NCBI GenBank assembly: GCA_963682055.1 | Contig: OY821742.1 | Span: forward strand, 11,811,752-11,875,751 | Direction: 5' to 3' | Length of the DNA: 64,000 bases | Source of the DNA: Primula veris | Taxonomy: Eukaryota > Streptophyta > Magnoliopsida > Ericales > Primulaceae | Shown here: one piece after another, positions 1 through 11,900 of the stretch | Layout of the letters: each line of letters starts with the position of its first letter | Position numbering within the stretch: position 1 is the first letter of the stretch | Translations under genes and position numbers: made by a program | Notes under the pieces: generated by a model | What the model saw: only the letters and a program-made list of their open reading frames with translations | Database searches by the model: none | Told to the model about the DNA's origin: nothing

Positions 1-403
1 CGTACTCGTACACCAGAACACTTACATTTAACTTAGTTTGTTCCTTATACCCCCACTCGATAAAGTTTCATATAGATAATATCCATACAATTAAGTCATT
101 ATGGGGGCTTGTGTTAAGAATTCAAAGTTTTATTTTCATATTTTTGTCTTTTAAAGCTATTTTATAGTTTAATTGAGAAAAAAAAAATTGTAAAAAAGAA
201 CAATTATTCTATAAAATGAGACTAAAGTTCCAAAAGTGGGTTTTACAAATTTTATAGACTTTTTTTTTCTGACATTTTGCGTTTTTTTTTAGCTTTTTAA
301 AGACTAAAAATGATATCAAAATATGAAACAGAGTTTCTAAATATTGATAATCATTTAATGAGAGGCTATGATTTTGTGATTCATTTATTCACGGAGTAGA
401 GAC
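1..403. other. AT-rich intergenic DNA
   Basis: No coding region, RNA gene or repeat structure recognised. The last 8 bases (396-403, GTAGAGAC) are the left target-site duplication of the adjoining hAT element. Confidence 0.5.
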
Positions 404-905
404 CAATGCTTTAAATAGCGTTATCGTTACCGTAATATTTTTTTTGAGAAAAACGCTAAAAGCGTAAATAGCGTTGCTACATAGCGCTTTGCGGTGTAAT
501 TTTTTTTTTTGCTTAAATATGTACTAAAATTTAGAATATATAACAATAAAAGATAAAATGTATAGTTATATTGGGTAATAATAAAAGAAATCGGAAAAAA
601 AATGTTACTACAGGTGAGTTTCAAAATTGGGTCTGATGGAACATAATGCACTGTCACAACCATCTGGACTACACACACTTTTATGAGAATTACACAACAT
701 ATATTAATTATTTAGATCCGATTTTTTTTTCCTAACTCGCTATTTACGCTTTTGGTCTAAAATTTCGTATTTTTTGCGCTTTTGGTCCCAATAGCGTGAA
801 TTTAGCGCTTTTCCATCCAAATAGCGTTTTAGCGTAGACAATTTTTTTTCGAAAAACACTATATCGCGAAATGTTGCGTAATATAGCGAGCTTTTTAAAA
901 CAGTG
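404..905. mobile_element. non-autonomous hAT-type element (MITE), 502 bp
   Basis: The element is flanked by a perfect 8-bp direct repeat GTAGAGAC (396-403 and 906-913). Its ends form imperfect terminal inverted repeats: the left end reads CAATGCTTTAAATAGCG and the right end, reverse complemented, reads CACTGTTTTAAAAAGC. An 8-bp target-site duplication and short ends starting with CA are typical of the hAT superfamily. The interior is rich in AGCG/CGCT motifs near both ends, which could be subterminal transposase-binding repeats. It has no transposase gene, so it would need one in trans. Confidence 0.8.
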
Positions 906-913
906 GTAGAGAC

Positions 914-1548
914 CGCTATACTTTATACTATTCTTGTGAAATAACTTGCTTTAGTGTTGTACGCATATGTGATTTTTAGCGCAACAGTGAAATTGTTGTC
1001 ATGTGATCTGGAGAATATTGACTACGATTAGAGAAAGCAACGTCTTGTACAAATGCAATACACTATCTCCATTAGGTCCAAAGTGGCCGACACTTCCGGG
1101 GACTCCATACATAGCATGAGTTTTAACACCGGTTTTGCCTTTTAATGTACATGAGGAGACAAGAATGGGCTATTAGAGGCTACACCCACTCCTGTATTAT
1201 GAATAATTTTACAAGCCAGTATATATTTTACATATAAATTTATAAATTTAATAGGCGGGGTAGTACACATATATTTTGTTGGAATTCCACGGTACCAATT
1301 CCTGAATCCTATCTCCGTCCAAGTTTGAAGGGTCCATGGCAACTCTACAATTTATAAAAGTACGAATTTTCTGGTAGCTTATTCTGGGGGAAAAATAGTG
1401 TAATTTGACTGCCCCTATAAATTAACATTTGATTTTGACGAAGCCCGTAAGTTTAGTTCTATCACCATCACTGCTTTAGTGTTGCAAAAACCATAAGGCA
1501 TGTGTGTGTGTCTGCATGGATATAATAAGTCAAGGTGGTAATGCTCAT
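914..1548. other. intergenic, nothing recognised
   Basis: No convincing gene. A short TG microsatellite lies near 1501-1512. Nothing else structured was seen. Confidence 0.4.
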
Positions 1549-1785
1549 CGCCTCCGTTCCTATTTAATTGTCAATTACGAAACTACGTGTAATTTTGATC
1601 GGGTTATAACTTGTATCAAAATTGTCGGAATAATTTTTTTTTTAAATCTAATCATAAAATCTAACATTTAAACTATACTATTAACTTTTAAAATTTTTAA
1701 TTCCGAGAATTTTGATACAAGTTTTTGACCGGTCAAAATTACACGTATTTTCCTAATAGACAGTTAAATAGAAACGGAGGAAGTA
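1549..1785. mobile_element. Stowaway-like foldback MITE
   Basis: The left end (CCTCCGTTCCTATTTAATTG from 1551) is inverted at the right end (AAATAGAAACGGAGG, 1766-1780). The two halves pair along most of the roughly 235 bp, for example TACGTGTAATTTTGA against its complement near 1735. CCTCCGT-type ends with a TA at the right flank (1784-1785) fit Tc1/mariner Stowaway elements. The left TA is not evident, so the boundary is approximate. A diverged relative lies at 6098-6332. Confidence 0.65.
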
Positions 1786-2930
1786 CTGGTTATTCTGAAC
1801 GTTTTATATTGTATATATCTTTGCTGATTTTCCAGACTTCTGTTATACATGTGTCCAGTTTAGTGTCGAAGTGTTTGATAAAGTGTACCAAGAAACTTAC
1901 CCAAAAAAAGTATACCGAGAACTCGGTCACAAAATATATTCAAAGTTCAACTGAAACTTTTCTGAATGAGAATTGAGAAGTCATTTGACTCTCTGATTGA
2001 GCTTTACCGTAAATATTTTTTGCCGAAAACATCCGTCTACTCCATTTAGAATGAGTAAAATTCCAATTATTTTATGCTTGTTAGCTTTGCAACTTTTCAC
2101 GAAAAAATGTAGCTCTTAAGATGTTGGAAAAACCACTTAAACATATACAATCTAGATAAAACAGGAACCAAACTTTTTGGGTTGTCCTACCTAGTAGTAA
2201 TTTTCTTCTGTCCTTGTCATTTAACAATATCAGTTTGGGGTACCACAAATTCGGATAATTGCCTCACACAACCATTTTTCGTCATACTGGACCGGTACTC
2301 TGGAACAAACCAATAAAAGAAATCATTGATGATAACAAGAACTAGATTAAAGCTTCTACTTCTCCATATTTACAATAGCTAATGTTCCTAGGAATGTTCA
2401 GATTTGTTTTTTTGAATACAAGCTGCATTGGATTTGAACTTTACTACGTTACTTTCGGACAATTTTGTAGTGGATAGAAACTTCGGTGATAACGTTAGCT
2501 AGATGAATTGGTTCCACATGATGTCAGCATGCTTCCTTTATTTGCATTTGCCCTCTCGGGATTGATGTTGTTTAAACTTTCTCCCTTCTCCCTTCTCCAG
2601 CGTTTCGATTATCAAAAGGATTAACACGACAATTTTGAGTAAAAGAGCTGGCGTAGTTAAGCTTTAGACAATTTTTTTAGGACTCGTTTTAATCAGAAAA
2701 TTTAGCTGTTTCAGAACATAATATAGGAAAAAACTGTCTTTGTGCTAGAAATTGACATTTTCTCTGAGACAAACTGTCGTCCCTCTTCACCGTTTTGATT
2801 AACAAATGGGCAATACAGCCATTCCAAGTCAGCAAGATGGTGCATTGACTGAAAAAAGTTGGGTTTATTCAGCTTAGAACTTTTAGTACTAAGCAGAAAA
2901 CCCTAAACCTTTAAGCCAGGCAATTGAATA
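1786..2930. other. intergenic, nothing recognised
   Basis: No supported gene. Near 2720-2900 there is faint similarity to the sequence downstream of the DUF1685 gene, which suggests an old tandem duplication of that gene's 3' flank. Confidence 0.35.
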
Positions 2931-3085
2931 GTCTTCTTCGTGTACAAAAAAGAGATAAAAACCCTGAGCCTAAAGGCTGCAACCAAAAACCGCCGTTAAT
3001 GCCACACTTTGAGCCTAAACTTTAAGATGATCTTTCAAGTTGGTTTTAACATTAAAGCTTGAATTTCCAATCTATCAAATGTCGA
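2931..3085 (-). pseudogene. relic duplicate of the DUF1685 gene 3' end
   Basis: On the minus strand this segment resembles the last part of the neighbouring DUF1685 gene (3150-3318). It shares LIDW coding sequence and the text around 'tttaagatga' / 'ttgagatg', followed by similar 3' flank. Stops interrupt the reading frame. It looks like a decayed partial tandem duplicate of the 3' coding end plus downstream sequence. Confidence 0.5.
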
Positions 3086-3213
3086 TTCACCGTTTTCCTG
3101 TCCAAGACATTAGTCCTTCTTAGAACAGAAAACTGAACCTCAGTCTTTAAGCAGCTTACAAGAAGAAAATAAAAGCAAATCCCTGAGCTTACAAGCTGCA
3201 ACCGAATGAGCCT

Positions 3214-3819
3214 TTAGGATCTCAAAGTTGATGCAACAGTTTGAGCCCAAACCTTGAGATGTTGTTTCAACTTGGTTTCATCACTCAAAGCCTGAATTTC
3301 CCAATCTATCAAATTCTTTCTCATTAATTTCATATCTAAATCTCCCCATGCTTCAGAGAGATAAGGCCTCAAAATCACATCTTCAGTTTTCATTTCTTCA
3401 ACGCCCTTTTTTCCTAGTCTATTCAACCCAGGAACAATCGAGACCAATTCTGGATCCTTGTCTTCTTCTGAAAAAATGAAACCTAAATCCATAAACCCTT
3501 TTAGCTCCTCAAATTCGAGTTCCGGTAAGCTTTTAGAACTTTTCCTCCTCTTTTTCCTAGTAACCGGTTTATAATTGTCTATGGGGTTCTCAAGCATTTC
3601 TTCTCTGTTTCCAAAACTTGAGTTGCTTTTTAACACTTCTTCAGATGGGATTTTCCGGAGCTTCAGGGAAGGAGAATTGGAACAAAAACTTCGTGATCGA
3701 ATTTGTAATGTTGAACTCTTTTGGATTTCAAACTTTTCATGAATTTTGCGAGTGTTCAAAATTTCAAGCTCAAACCAACAGGAATCAAAGAGGTTTATAA
3801 CTTCTTCAGCTTCCATCAA
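3214..3819 (-). CDS. DUF1685 family protein (201 aa)
   Basis: A single uninterrupted exon encodes 201 residues. The N terminus (MMEAEEVINLFDSCWFELEI) and the C-terminal block from about residue 95 (SLPELEFEELKGFMDLGF, then the EEDKDPELVSIVPGLNRLG region) match the pattern of the plant-only DUF1685 family as I know it. The middle is low complexity and basic (KKRRKSSKS, about 88-96), possibly a nuclear-type basic patch. The C terminus has the conserved WE(I/V)QALSDETKLKQHLK-like segment. Family members have no established biochemical role. No signal peptide or membrane segment is visible. The start is the first Met of a frame with family-like sequence right at the N terminus. The gene appears intact and stands alone, with a decayed partial duplicate just downstream. 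Confidence 0.85.
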   Translation of the reverse strand: MMEAEEVINLFDSCWFELEILNTRKIHEKFEIQKSSTLQIRSRSFCSNSPSLKLRKIPSEEVLKSNSSFGNREEMLENPIDNYKPVTRKKRRKSSKSLPELEFEELKGFMDLGFIFSEEDKDPELVSIVPGLNRLGKKGVEEMKTEDVILRPYLSEAWGDLDMKLMRKNLIDWEIQALSDETKLKQHLKVWAQTVASTLRS

Positions 3820-4085
3820 GAAAAAAACAAAATAGATTTTGTATAAAGCAAGGACAATATGTATATTATCACTATAGATTTATATTTAGTATATATGTAT
3901 GTTTTTGTATATGTATTGACTGCATACTAATATGTTTGGCAGAATCTCAATTATTAGCCCCTAAATTGATGCGCATATGTGGGAATATTGTAAGTGGTTG
4001 ATTACATAAGTAAACCACCTAGTGCATACATTTATTAAATTAATTTGGCTTCTTGCGTGCCTCATATTTGCTTGATGACTCGTAA
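3820..4085. other. upstream flank of the DUF1685 gene
   Basis: AT-rich sequence upstream of the minus-strand DUF1685 start. It presumably contains the promoter, but no single TATA box stands out because several TATAT runs are present. The last 8 bases (4078-4085, ACTCGTAA) are the left target-site duplication of the next element. Confidence 0.35.
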
Positions 4086-5494
4086 ATGGAGGGTGGACAC
4101 GGGGCGGATTGGTCTCAATCTTAACCCGTCCCGTAAAATAAATGGCGGGACGGATTGAGACGGATTAGTGAAATTCAAATTTCAACCCAATCCAATCCAA
4201 CCCATTATAATTAAAACCACAACCCAACCTAACCTAACTCATTATCAAGCGGGGAGGATTGGGTGCGGGTTGTTTCTTGAATTTTCATTTTAGTCATTAA
4301 TTTTTCATTATTTGGCATAATTTACCTAAATATTTTTTAAAAAATAAATATTTCAAATAGAAATATAAACTAAAAGATAACCAAAATACGTTTACACATT
4401 ATGTTTACATTCTGATCTCAACCCTGTATATTATTTTGATTTTAATGGATCGGATCAACTCAATTAATTAAAAGAGATAAAAACATTAATCTGTCTCTTT
4501 TATTTTTCTGTCTGCTCCAACTAAAGACTCCAACTTTATAAAAGTAAGAAACACCTAATTGAATCCACAAGTTCAATAGTTACAGATTTCGTAATAACTT
4601 TATATAACTTCATATTTTGCTATACTTCAATTACAAATAAAGTTTTTAAAAATAAATTAACCACCCATACTACCTAGACCTAGATTAAAAATTTCTTCTT
4701 TTTGTAAGTACGAGATAATACATTGAATTTATAAGACAATATATCAATCGAATCATTAAGCTTAAGTTTGGACAATCCAAAGATTTTTTGTCTATATATA
4801 TAATTTTTCTTAAATCAATACTATTATAATATAGAAACTCCCAAATTTCTGTAAGTATTAGACAATATATCAATCAAATTATTAAGCTTAAGTCACTTCA
4901 CATATGGTGTACACATAAAACATATAAGATGATATTGTTAAGTCTTTCGTGATGGATATTTAATTTGGGCAGAACATGAGTTTGTCAGACGATAAAAGAA
5001 AGGGAGAGAATGTTTTATATTTATTTCAAAAAAAAAATACTGTTTTATATTTTTTAATTAATTGATTTGATCACAACCATTGAAAATCAAAAAATATGAA
5101 GAATGAAACTTACCATTTTCAGAGAGAGGGAGGAGCACAGAACCGGAGAGATGAGGAAGAATGAAAAGTGAAGAGATGAGAAAGAATGGAAAATGAATAG
5201 CTTATTTGGAACTTAAGAGTTTATTTTGAATATTGGGAAACGAAAAGTTGGACAATTTATTAAAAAAGATCTTGAGAAAATATATATATATATATATATA
5301 TATATGCGGATTGAAACGGGTTGGGATGGATTAACCCGCGGTTTGGAAACCCCAACCCTAACCCAACCCACAAATTTTTTTACGGATTGGGACGGGGCAG
5401 ATTTAACTTTTTTTGACACCCAAGCCGCCCCAATCCGCCCCAATCCGCACGGATTGGGTTACGGGGCGGGTTTACGGATTTTTTGCCCACCCCT
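4086..5494. mobile_element. non-autonomous hAT-type element, about 1.4 kb
   Basis: A perfect 8-bp direct repeat ACTCGTAA (4078-4085 and 5495-5502) brackets the element. The right end reverse complemented begins AGGGGTGGGCAAAAAATCCG; the left end is GGAGGGTGGACACGGGGCGG. Both subterminal regions (4095-4280 and 5310-5490) are packed with CGGATTGGG / ACGGG motifs in both orientations, unlike the AT-rich interior. A (TA)n microsatellite lies at about 5281-5306. There is no transposase gene. Ends of the AGGGGTGGGC type with 8-bp duplications are common among plant hAT elements. Confidence 0.75.
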
Positions 5495-5502
5495 ACTCGT
5501 AA

Positions 5503-6097
5503 GCATATATATATATAGAACAACATTTTACTCCCTTTAATTATCAAGGTTATAACTTAATCATGTACTATGTTATAACTTAATCATTGATTAATACATA
5601 AAAACATACTTCATTTTCAAAATCTCAAATTCTCGAGTCTTGTTTAATATTTGATACATATAATATAGTATCAGGTAGCATAAAAGTTAAAAACAAACGG
5701 TAAAAATAAATAACATTATGTAACATATATACTAATCTTTAAAAGTGTTTTAGGGTTCAAGTTTTTGATAATTAAATATCACTTATATATACATTTTCAT
5801 CATTTTTTTTTCTTATAGCTAATTAGGAGTAGAAATGTATAAGTGAGTATTTACTGAGGAAATAGCTCTTCAACTAATGAGAGAATATCATATTCATATA
5901 CTATGCCAATACTTAACCTTGATGAATTAATGGATAAGTAAAGTTGATTATTGAAGCTGCGTAACTCAAACAATTAGTCATTTTGCGGCATTTTTGCTAT
6001 AATATATCAACTTGTTTAGTGGTCCTGTTCTCTTTTACTCCTTCTTTTGTGTTTAATGTGGACCTTTCTATGTTTAATAATTTGACAAAAGTTAGTA
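5503..6097. other. intergenic, nothing recognised
   Basis: AT-rich DNA with no supported coding or repeat feature. Confidence 0.4.
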
Positions 6098-6332
6098 CTT
6101 CCTACTTTTCATTTAATTATTTAGTACGAAATTATGTGTAATTTTGACTGCATTATAAATTTTATCAAAATTATCGAAATGAATTTTTTTTTAAATCTAA
6201 TCATAAAATTTAACATTTAAACTATATGATCAAATTTTAAAAAAATTTATTCCGATAATTTTAATATAAGTTTTTAATCAATCAAAATTACACGTAATTT
6301 CATAATAAAATTAAAATAGGAATTGGAACAGA
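6098..6332. mobile_element. Stowaway-like foldback MITE, diverged
   Basis: Same family as the element at 1549-1785. It has the same core (ATCTAATCATAAAAT, then AACATTTAAACTATA) and the same GTGTAATTTTGA arms in inverted orientation. The left end is CTTCCTACTTTTCATTTAAT after a TA. The right end is degenerate near 6330. No coding capacity. Confidence 0.6.
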
Positions 6333-7394
6333 CATTTACTCTCTTGGTTGTACGTACTTTTCTTCGCTTCTTGACCACGGTGTGATGCTTCCGAGATGTT
6401 ATATGATATTATAATAGAATTAAATTGGCAAACAATACACCATTTTCAAAAAGTCATTTTCAAACATTCATTAATATTTAATAGTACGATTTGTATTATA
6501 TGGATAACAGGTTACGTAATTCACAGCCAAGAGTTTCGTCATTTGTCTTATGTTATTTGTTTGACTTGCACAGTCTACATAAGTTAGTAAATTATACTTG
6601 TTTTTTTAAAAAATTTATATGAAAATATTTGCTTCTATTTTTTCTTAAATTGAGGTGCATGGTATTGTGATAAAAGTGAAACCTTTTATAAGGACGGCAA
6701 TTCATTAATTGTTTTTTTGAGTTATATATGCTTTTGTTTATTACTTAAATAAATTTAAAATATTTACATACATATACTAACTGCGACATTAGTAAAGCGT
6801 CATCATCGGTTCCAAGAAAAAAGGTTGTGTATTTGTTATTCATTAGAACTTTATAATAAGATGTTCACTTTCAATATTTCATATAATGTAGAAGTATATA
6901 ATTTTGCCTTGTAAATTACTAGTGTAGATTTTATTGAAAACGTAAAGTAGCTTCGTTTAGTGTTACCTGAAATATGTATGCATGGAGTGTATAAATATTA
7001 AATGCACTGTACATTATTGTTCTCATGACATATACTTATTATCATGAACGATATAAGACTTGAACAACTACCATAATTATTCTCTCTGGCCCATTTTGGC
7101 GATAATATTGATGTCTTTACCACGATGTCGGTCAACTACTTAAAAAAAAAAAATTACTATTAGAATTTAAAAAAAAATGGTTAAAGTAATTGAAAACCGA
7201 ATTTAAATGCCAATTCTAACGGTAAGAAAAGACGAGCTAACCATTGTGAAAAAATATGATAAATTTAAAACATAAATTTTTTTTTTTAGTTTGTTAGTAT
7301 CAAAAGGAAGGACTGAAATTATTTTACTTTTGTCTTTCTCAACCAAGAAAAATAGAACTATATAAGAGTATTATTAAAAGAACAAAAAAGAATA
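6333..7394. other. intergenic, nothing recognised
   Basis: AT-rich, with several poly-A/T tracts. No gene or clear repeat supported. Confidence 0.35.
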
Positions 7395-7600
7395 AGTTGT
7401 GGTTGGTAAAATTTGAACACATAACCTCTTATTCCATAAAAAAAAGGGTTAGCAACTAAAGCTAAGTACATGCTTATTATTGAAGGGGGCTGTTAATGGC
7501 TATAACCTTAGTTTTTGAAAATTTTCTATATAAAAAAGTTATTTTTAAAATTTCCTGGGAGGCCGGCGCCACCCCTGGCGTCCCTCTGGATCCGCCTCTG
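7395..7600 (-). mobile_element. hAT-like terminal region with an internal tRNA-like box
   Basis: Read on the minus strand, this segment starts at 7600 with CAGAGGCGGATCC, a terminal motif common in plant hAT-type elements. It then runs through a GC-rich GGCGCC block and a 'tatatagaaaatt' stretch, and reaches a tRNA-like B-box pattern (GTTCAAATTTT, about 7412) with a possible A box (TAGCTTTAGTTGC, about 7458). The element at 10481-10946 has the same order of parts. The far end and target-site duplication were not found, so the extent is uncertain. Confidence 0.4.
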
Positions 7601-7608
7601 ATTTTGAT

Positions 7609-8242
7609 GTTTAAACAAAACTAGAGATGTTGTGTCGAATTTAGCAACACATCTACATCTTCTAAGGAGGAGCAAGAAAATAGATTACATAAATACAATG
7701 ACATCGTCAATGTCCCGATTGGCGATTGGCCTCTGCTCCGCCATTGATGCGGAGAACAAAATTAGGATAATCCGCTATATGTGTGTTTTCTTTAGTATAA
7801 TGTACAAGGAGTTTCAAAGGGTAGTGTAACGGGCTTTTCGCATTACAAGTTCTTGCTGAACGAATCTGTTAAGTTTTGCAAAAAAATTGTTTAAGACAAG
7901 ATAACTATACTTCCCCTACTCCCTAGTTACCTTTTTGCAAATCCAATATGAATCACATTTTATGGTATTTATCGGATGTTAGCTCCATTCAAGCTTTTGA
8001 CGAGTGAAGGAGGCTCAAATTCTCAGTAGAATTGGGTAAAAAATTGACGGTTTGGTAACAATAACAGATTGTTTACCCCGAGTTTTCCTCCCCTCCTTTT
8101 TATAAGCAAGTTTAGCCTAAGATTTTAAGACGAATAGATGCATGATTCTGTCCATATGGTAAACATGTAGAAACAGGGGTCAAATCAGTTTCGAGCAAAA
8201 GTTTGCATTACACCGATTTTTTCAAGAAATAAAAAAACACCG
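7609..8242. other. intergenic, nothing recognised
   Basis: No supported gene or repeat. Confidence 0.35.
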
Positions 8243-8364
8243 TCATATTACATCAACCGAAAATAATAGAAGCATAAAAATTAATCCTAGTATAGATTTG
8301 GGGTCATATTACATCAACCGAAAATAATAGAAGCATAAAAATTAATCCTAGTATAGATTTGGGG
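8243..8364. repeat. perfect 61-bp tandem duplication
   Basis: Two adjacent copies of a 61-bp unit (8243-8303 and 8304-8364), each beginning TCATATTACATCAACCG and ending TAGATTTGGGG, with no difference seen between them. It lies about 600 bp beyond the RABA1 stop codon, on the 3' side of that gene. The identity implies a recent slippage or repair event. Confidence 0.9.
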
Positions 8365-8957
8365 TGAGCTACCGCTTTAGTTCTCGACATAAACTATCAA
8401 TATGAAACGGTAAAAACTGTTATCCCTCTGTGTAAAACATATCGTACTATTCGCCTTTGCCCTAGCTTTCCTCAGGTTGGCATCTACAAGCTAGAAAGCA
8501 CAAGTACCAAACAGAAGCAGAGCTACATTACAAATAAAGTTAATCACATCACTATAATTTGAGTTAAAAAAATTGACGACTCTTGTCAATGTAGATATTA
8601 TGCATGAACTTTCAACAACTAAAAGTCTATAACCACCAATACCATTTAGTCTCAAACAACTATAGAAAATCCATGAGACGGCATTGCCACTTGATTTTCA
8701 CAAGAATATATTTCCAGCTTTGCTTTAATTAAAGTTAACTTAATCCAACAACTCTTTCCAAAATAAAACATATACGGATATACCCAGTTACCCTTTGGTT
8801 CAACATTCTACAGGCAACTTATTTAGCTACACCTTAGTCGAAAACACCTCTTCCTGTATCCCCGTGGTAAGTAAAAGGTAGCCCATAAAAATGTACACCA
8901 AACAAAACCACAAATAAAAAAGGAAAAATAGCCCAAATAGCGGTTATGAACCACCCT
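8365..8957. other. 3' flank / probable 3' UTR of RABA1
   Basis: Downstream of the minus-strand RABA1 stop codon, with no other gene seen. The polyadenylation site was not located. Confidence 0.4.
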
Positions 8958-11900
8958 CTAACTCGAACAGCATGCGATTCTCTTCCAAGCCGACATGTCA
9001 TCCTTAACATTAATCGTTTGCCCCTTCGATGGAATTGCCCCTCCATCATCACCAGCATCAACTGCTCTTCTACTCACGATTCGGTATATCTGGTTAAGTA
9101 CTTCTGTGAATGCGTTTTCGACATTTGTCGCTTCCAAAGCAGAAGTCTCCATGAAATATAAAGATTCTTGTTCTGCTAATGCTCTGCCATCTTCGGTAGA
9201 TACAGCTACGAGGTGGCGAAGATCAGATTTGTTGCCTATCAGCATAACAACCATGTTGGGGTCAGTGTGTTCTCTTAGTTCTCTCAACCATCTTGTTACG
9301 TTTTCGAATGTTGAGCGTCGAGTGACATCGTATACAAGCAAAGCACCCACAGCTCCTCTGTAATAAGCACTAGTAATAGCACGATACCTATTTCAACACA
9401 CCAAAAATACATGGTATAAGAAATATCAACCAAACGACAAGTATTATATTAACGAGTACGATTTAACAGAAACCATTAGTTTCATCTTTTGCCCTAAGTT
9501 GGATCACGATATCAAAAGCAACTTAATGCATTATTATGAAGTAAACAATGTTTAAATTGTACTGTTTCAGAATTTCTCAAGTTCCAAAAGCAAATGCTTT
9601 ATAAGATAAACCAAGAAAACTAAAATAGCACGTAATAGAACATTGATAACCCTTGAAATACTACAGAACTGCTATGGGTTCATGAGTTTCAACAACCATA
9701 TATCACCAAATGTAGAGCTGTCTATCACGTCCTGTATCTTCCGTTGCTATAGTCGAGAAGATATTCCCTCAGTAACTTTCAGATGGATTTTTTAGAATAG
9801 CTCTGAAAGTTACCGAGGGCATATCTTCTCGACTGTATAAGAAAATCGATACAGGATGTATTCATGACAAGCTCCTAGTCCCCTGCTCAGTCTTAAGGAA
9901 TTGTATTTTCAATAAGTAGGAAGAAAAGAGCATCAGTCGAAGTATTGAACAACAATTTGCAGAAATACACTGCTTTTTAACTGCAGAACCTTCAAAAGAC
10001 AAGTCCACCAACATTTTTCAGTCAAACCATCTCAAAAAGATAATCGAAGATTCCACTAAAGGAACATGATGCTCTTCTAGGTTATTTAAATACATTGACG
10101 TTGATGAGAGTTAGCTTCTATCGTATGGTATCACAAGTATGTACAATATTATGATATTATCTACTTTTCATAATTGCATTCAAGCTCAAACTGACCCCAA
10201 AGTAATACAAAGAAAGTATCATGATGGACAAAACTTTCCTTGTACTCTTGGGCAGAAAAAATATCCATTAGAAACAAAGGGAGGGGAAAAGCCATCTAAC
10301 CTATCATGTCACATTGTTCCTTAACACTCCATTTGGTAACATAAGGAAAGAAATATAAAAACTCTTACACCTTACCACTTTAGAATATTATTCATATTCA
10401 TCCATTGGTGAAATAAAACTTCAAGGAACGTATAAATAAATAGCAGATAAAGCACAGGCATAACTTACGGCAATTAAACACAGGGCCGGTTCTTGTGTGA
10501 GCCATAACTCATCTGAACCGATAGGCGCCAAATAAAATTATAATTTTGGGTATTATATAGAAAATTCAGTAACACTATATATATAAACTTGCCTACTGAA
10601 ATGTAAACTGATTGTGGCTTGATGGCAATCCAGCGCTCTTGCATACTTTCTCTATGTGCTACGTCCTAGGTTCGAAACTCCCCAATGGAGATTTTGCTTT
10701 ACTTTTTGTGTTAAAATAAAAATTCTGAAGTAATGAACTTAGTTTCTCCCATACACTTAAAACTTCTATTTGTAGTTTTGTACCATCTTGACAAGAACTG
10801 TTTGTTGATATATCACATTATTTTATTACTTGTATATTTAATAGAAATTTTTTTACCCTCTTATTGTTTTTTTTGTTTCCAAATTATGAAAAAAAGGCGC
10901 CGAAATTTAGAGAAACATAGATGCCGAAACGATAGGGCCTCCCCTGATTAAACAAAGGGTAGGATCAAATGAATAGAGTAACAGAATGACATAATAAGTC
11001 ATAAGATAATACATTTTGAGAAACTGATGATTACAAACTTAAGACAATTATTCCCTGACAAGAGTTCATAAGAATCATAACTATCAAAAATAAGCTGACA
11101 CCATTTCTCATATGGAGATAAATTTCAATGAATCAAATTAATGTCATATTGCTCGGCATCTATTTATAATGAACGTAACGAGGTCTCAAAGTTGAAAAGT
11201 GAACATGCAACTAGAAATTAGACATTTATCAAAAGGCAAAAGATCTTTAATTGCTACGACACTACAACCTCAACAGCACTACTAAGCTTCTAATACCTAT
11301 TAATATATAAACGTAAATAAAGAATCCACAGCAAGTTAGGTTAAGCCTCAAGTATTTCATATCTAAAGAAAGTTGTAACCTCGGTGTACCCTACTGAAGG
11401 TCTAATAGTCTTAACAATAACTATTAAAAGTCTAACAAGCTCTTTTCTCTATAATTAACCATGGTGATAGACAGTACACACAATTTATTATACTGATCTA
11501 GAATGAAATTTCTTTGTCCTGACCCTACCAACAATATTGGTGCATTAACGACTCCCTAAACTAATATAAGCCCAATATATCTCTAGAGTTCATCATATAA
11601 CAGTAAATCATTTCCAAATTGCACGTCCGAAGTTGTTCTGCTGTTCGGCAAAGCATTTGTTGTATAAAGAAGAAGTGTGTGGTGGTGGTGTTTTTTTCTT
11701 TGGGGGTTGTGGACTTTACTAACTTGACAAACTCGTTTGCACCTTTTTTTGAAATCAGCGTACAAGTCAATCTAAATTACCAAATCCTTCGATTTTTTTA
11801 GTCATAAATATGATATGTGATGAGATACATATTCAAGGAAACCCTCTCCTTGTTTCTATTTCTAACTCTTTCCCCAGTAGTTCCCAATGTTTGGCACTTT

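Noticed and set aside
427..678. 83-residue open frame on the minus strand
   Set aside because: Lies inside the hAT element 404-905, is low complexity and has no family-like sequence.
5213..5540. Overlapping open frames on both strands
   Set aside because: They are translations of the GC-rich subterminal repeats and (TA)n run of the hAT element 4086-5494.
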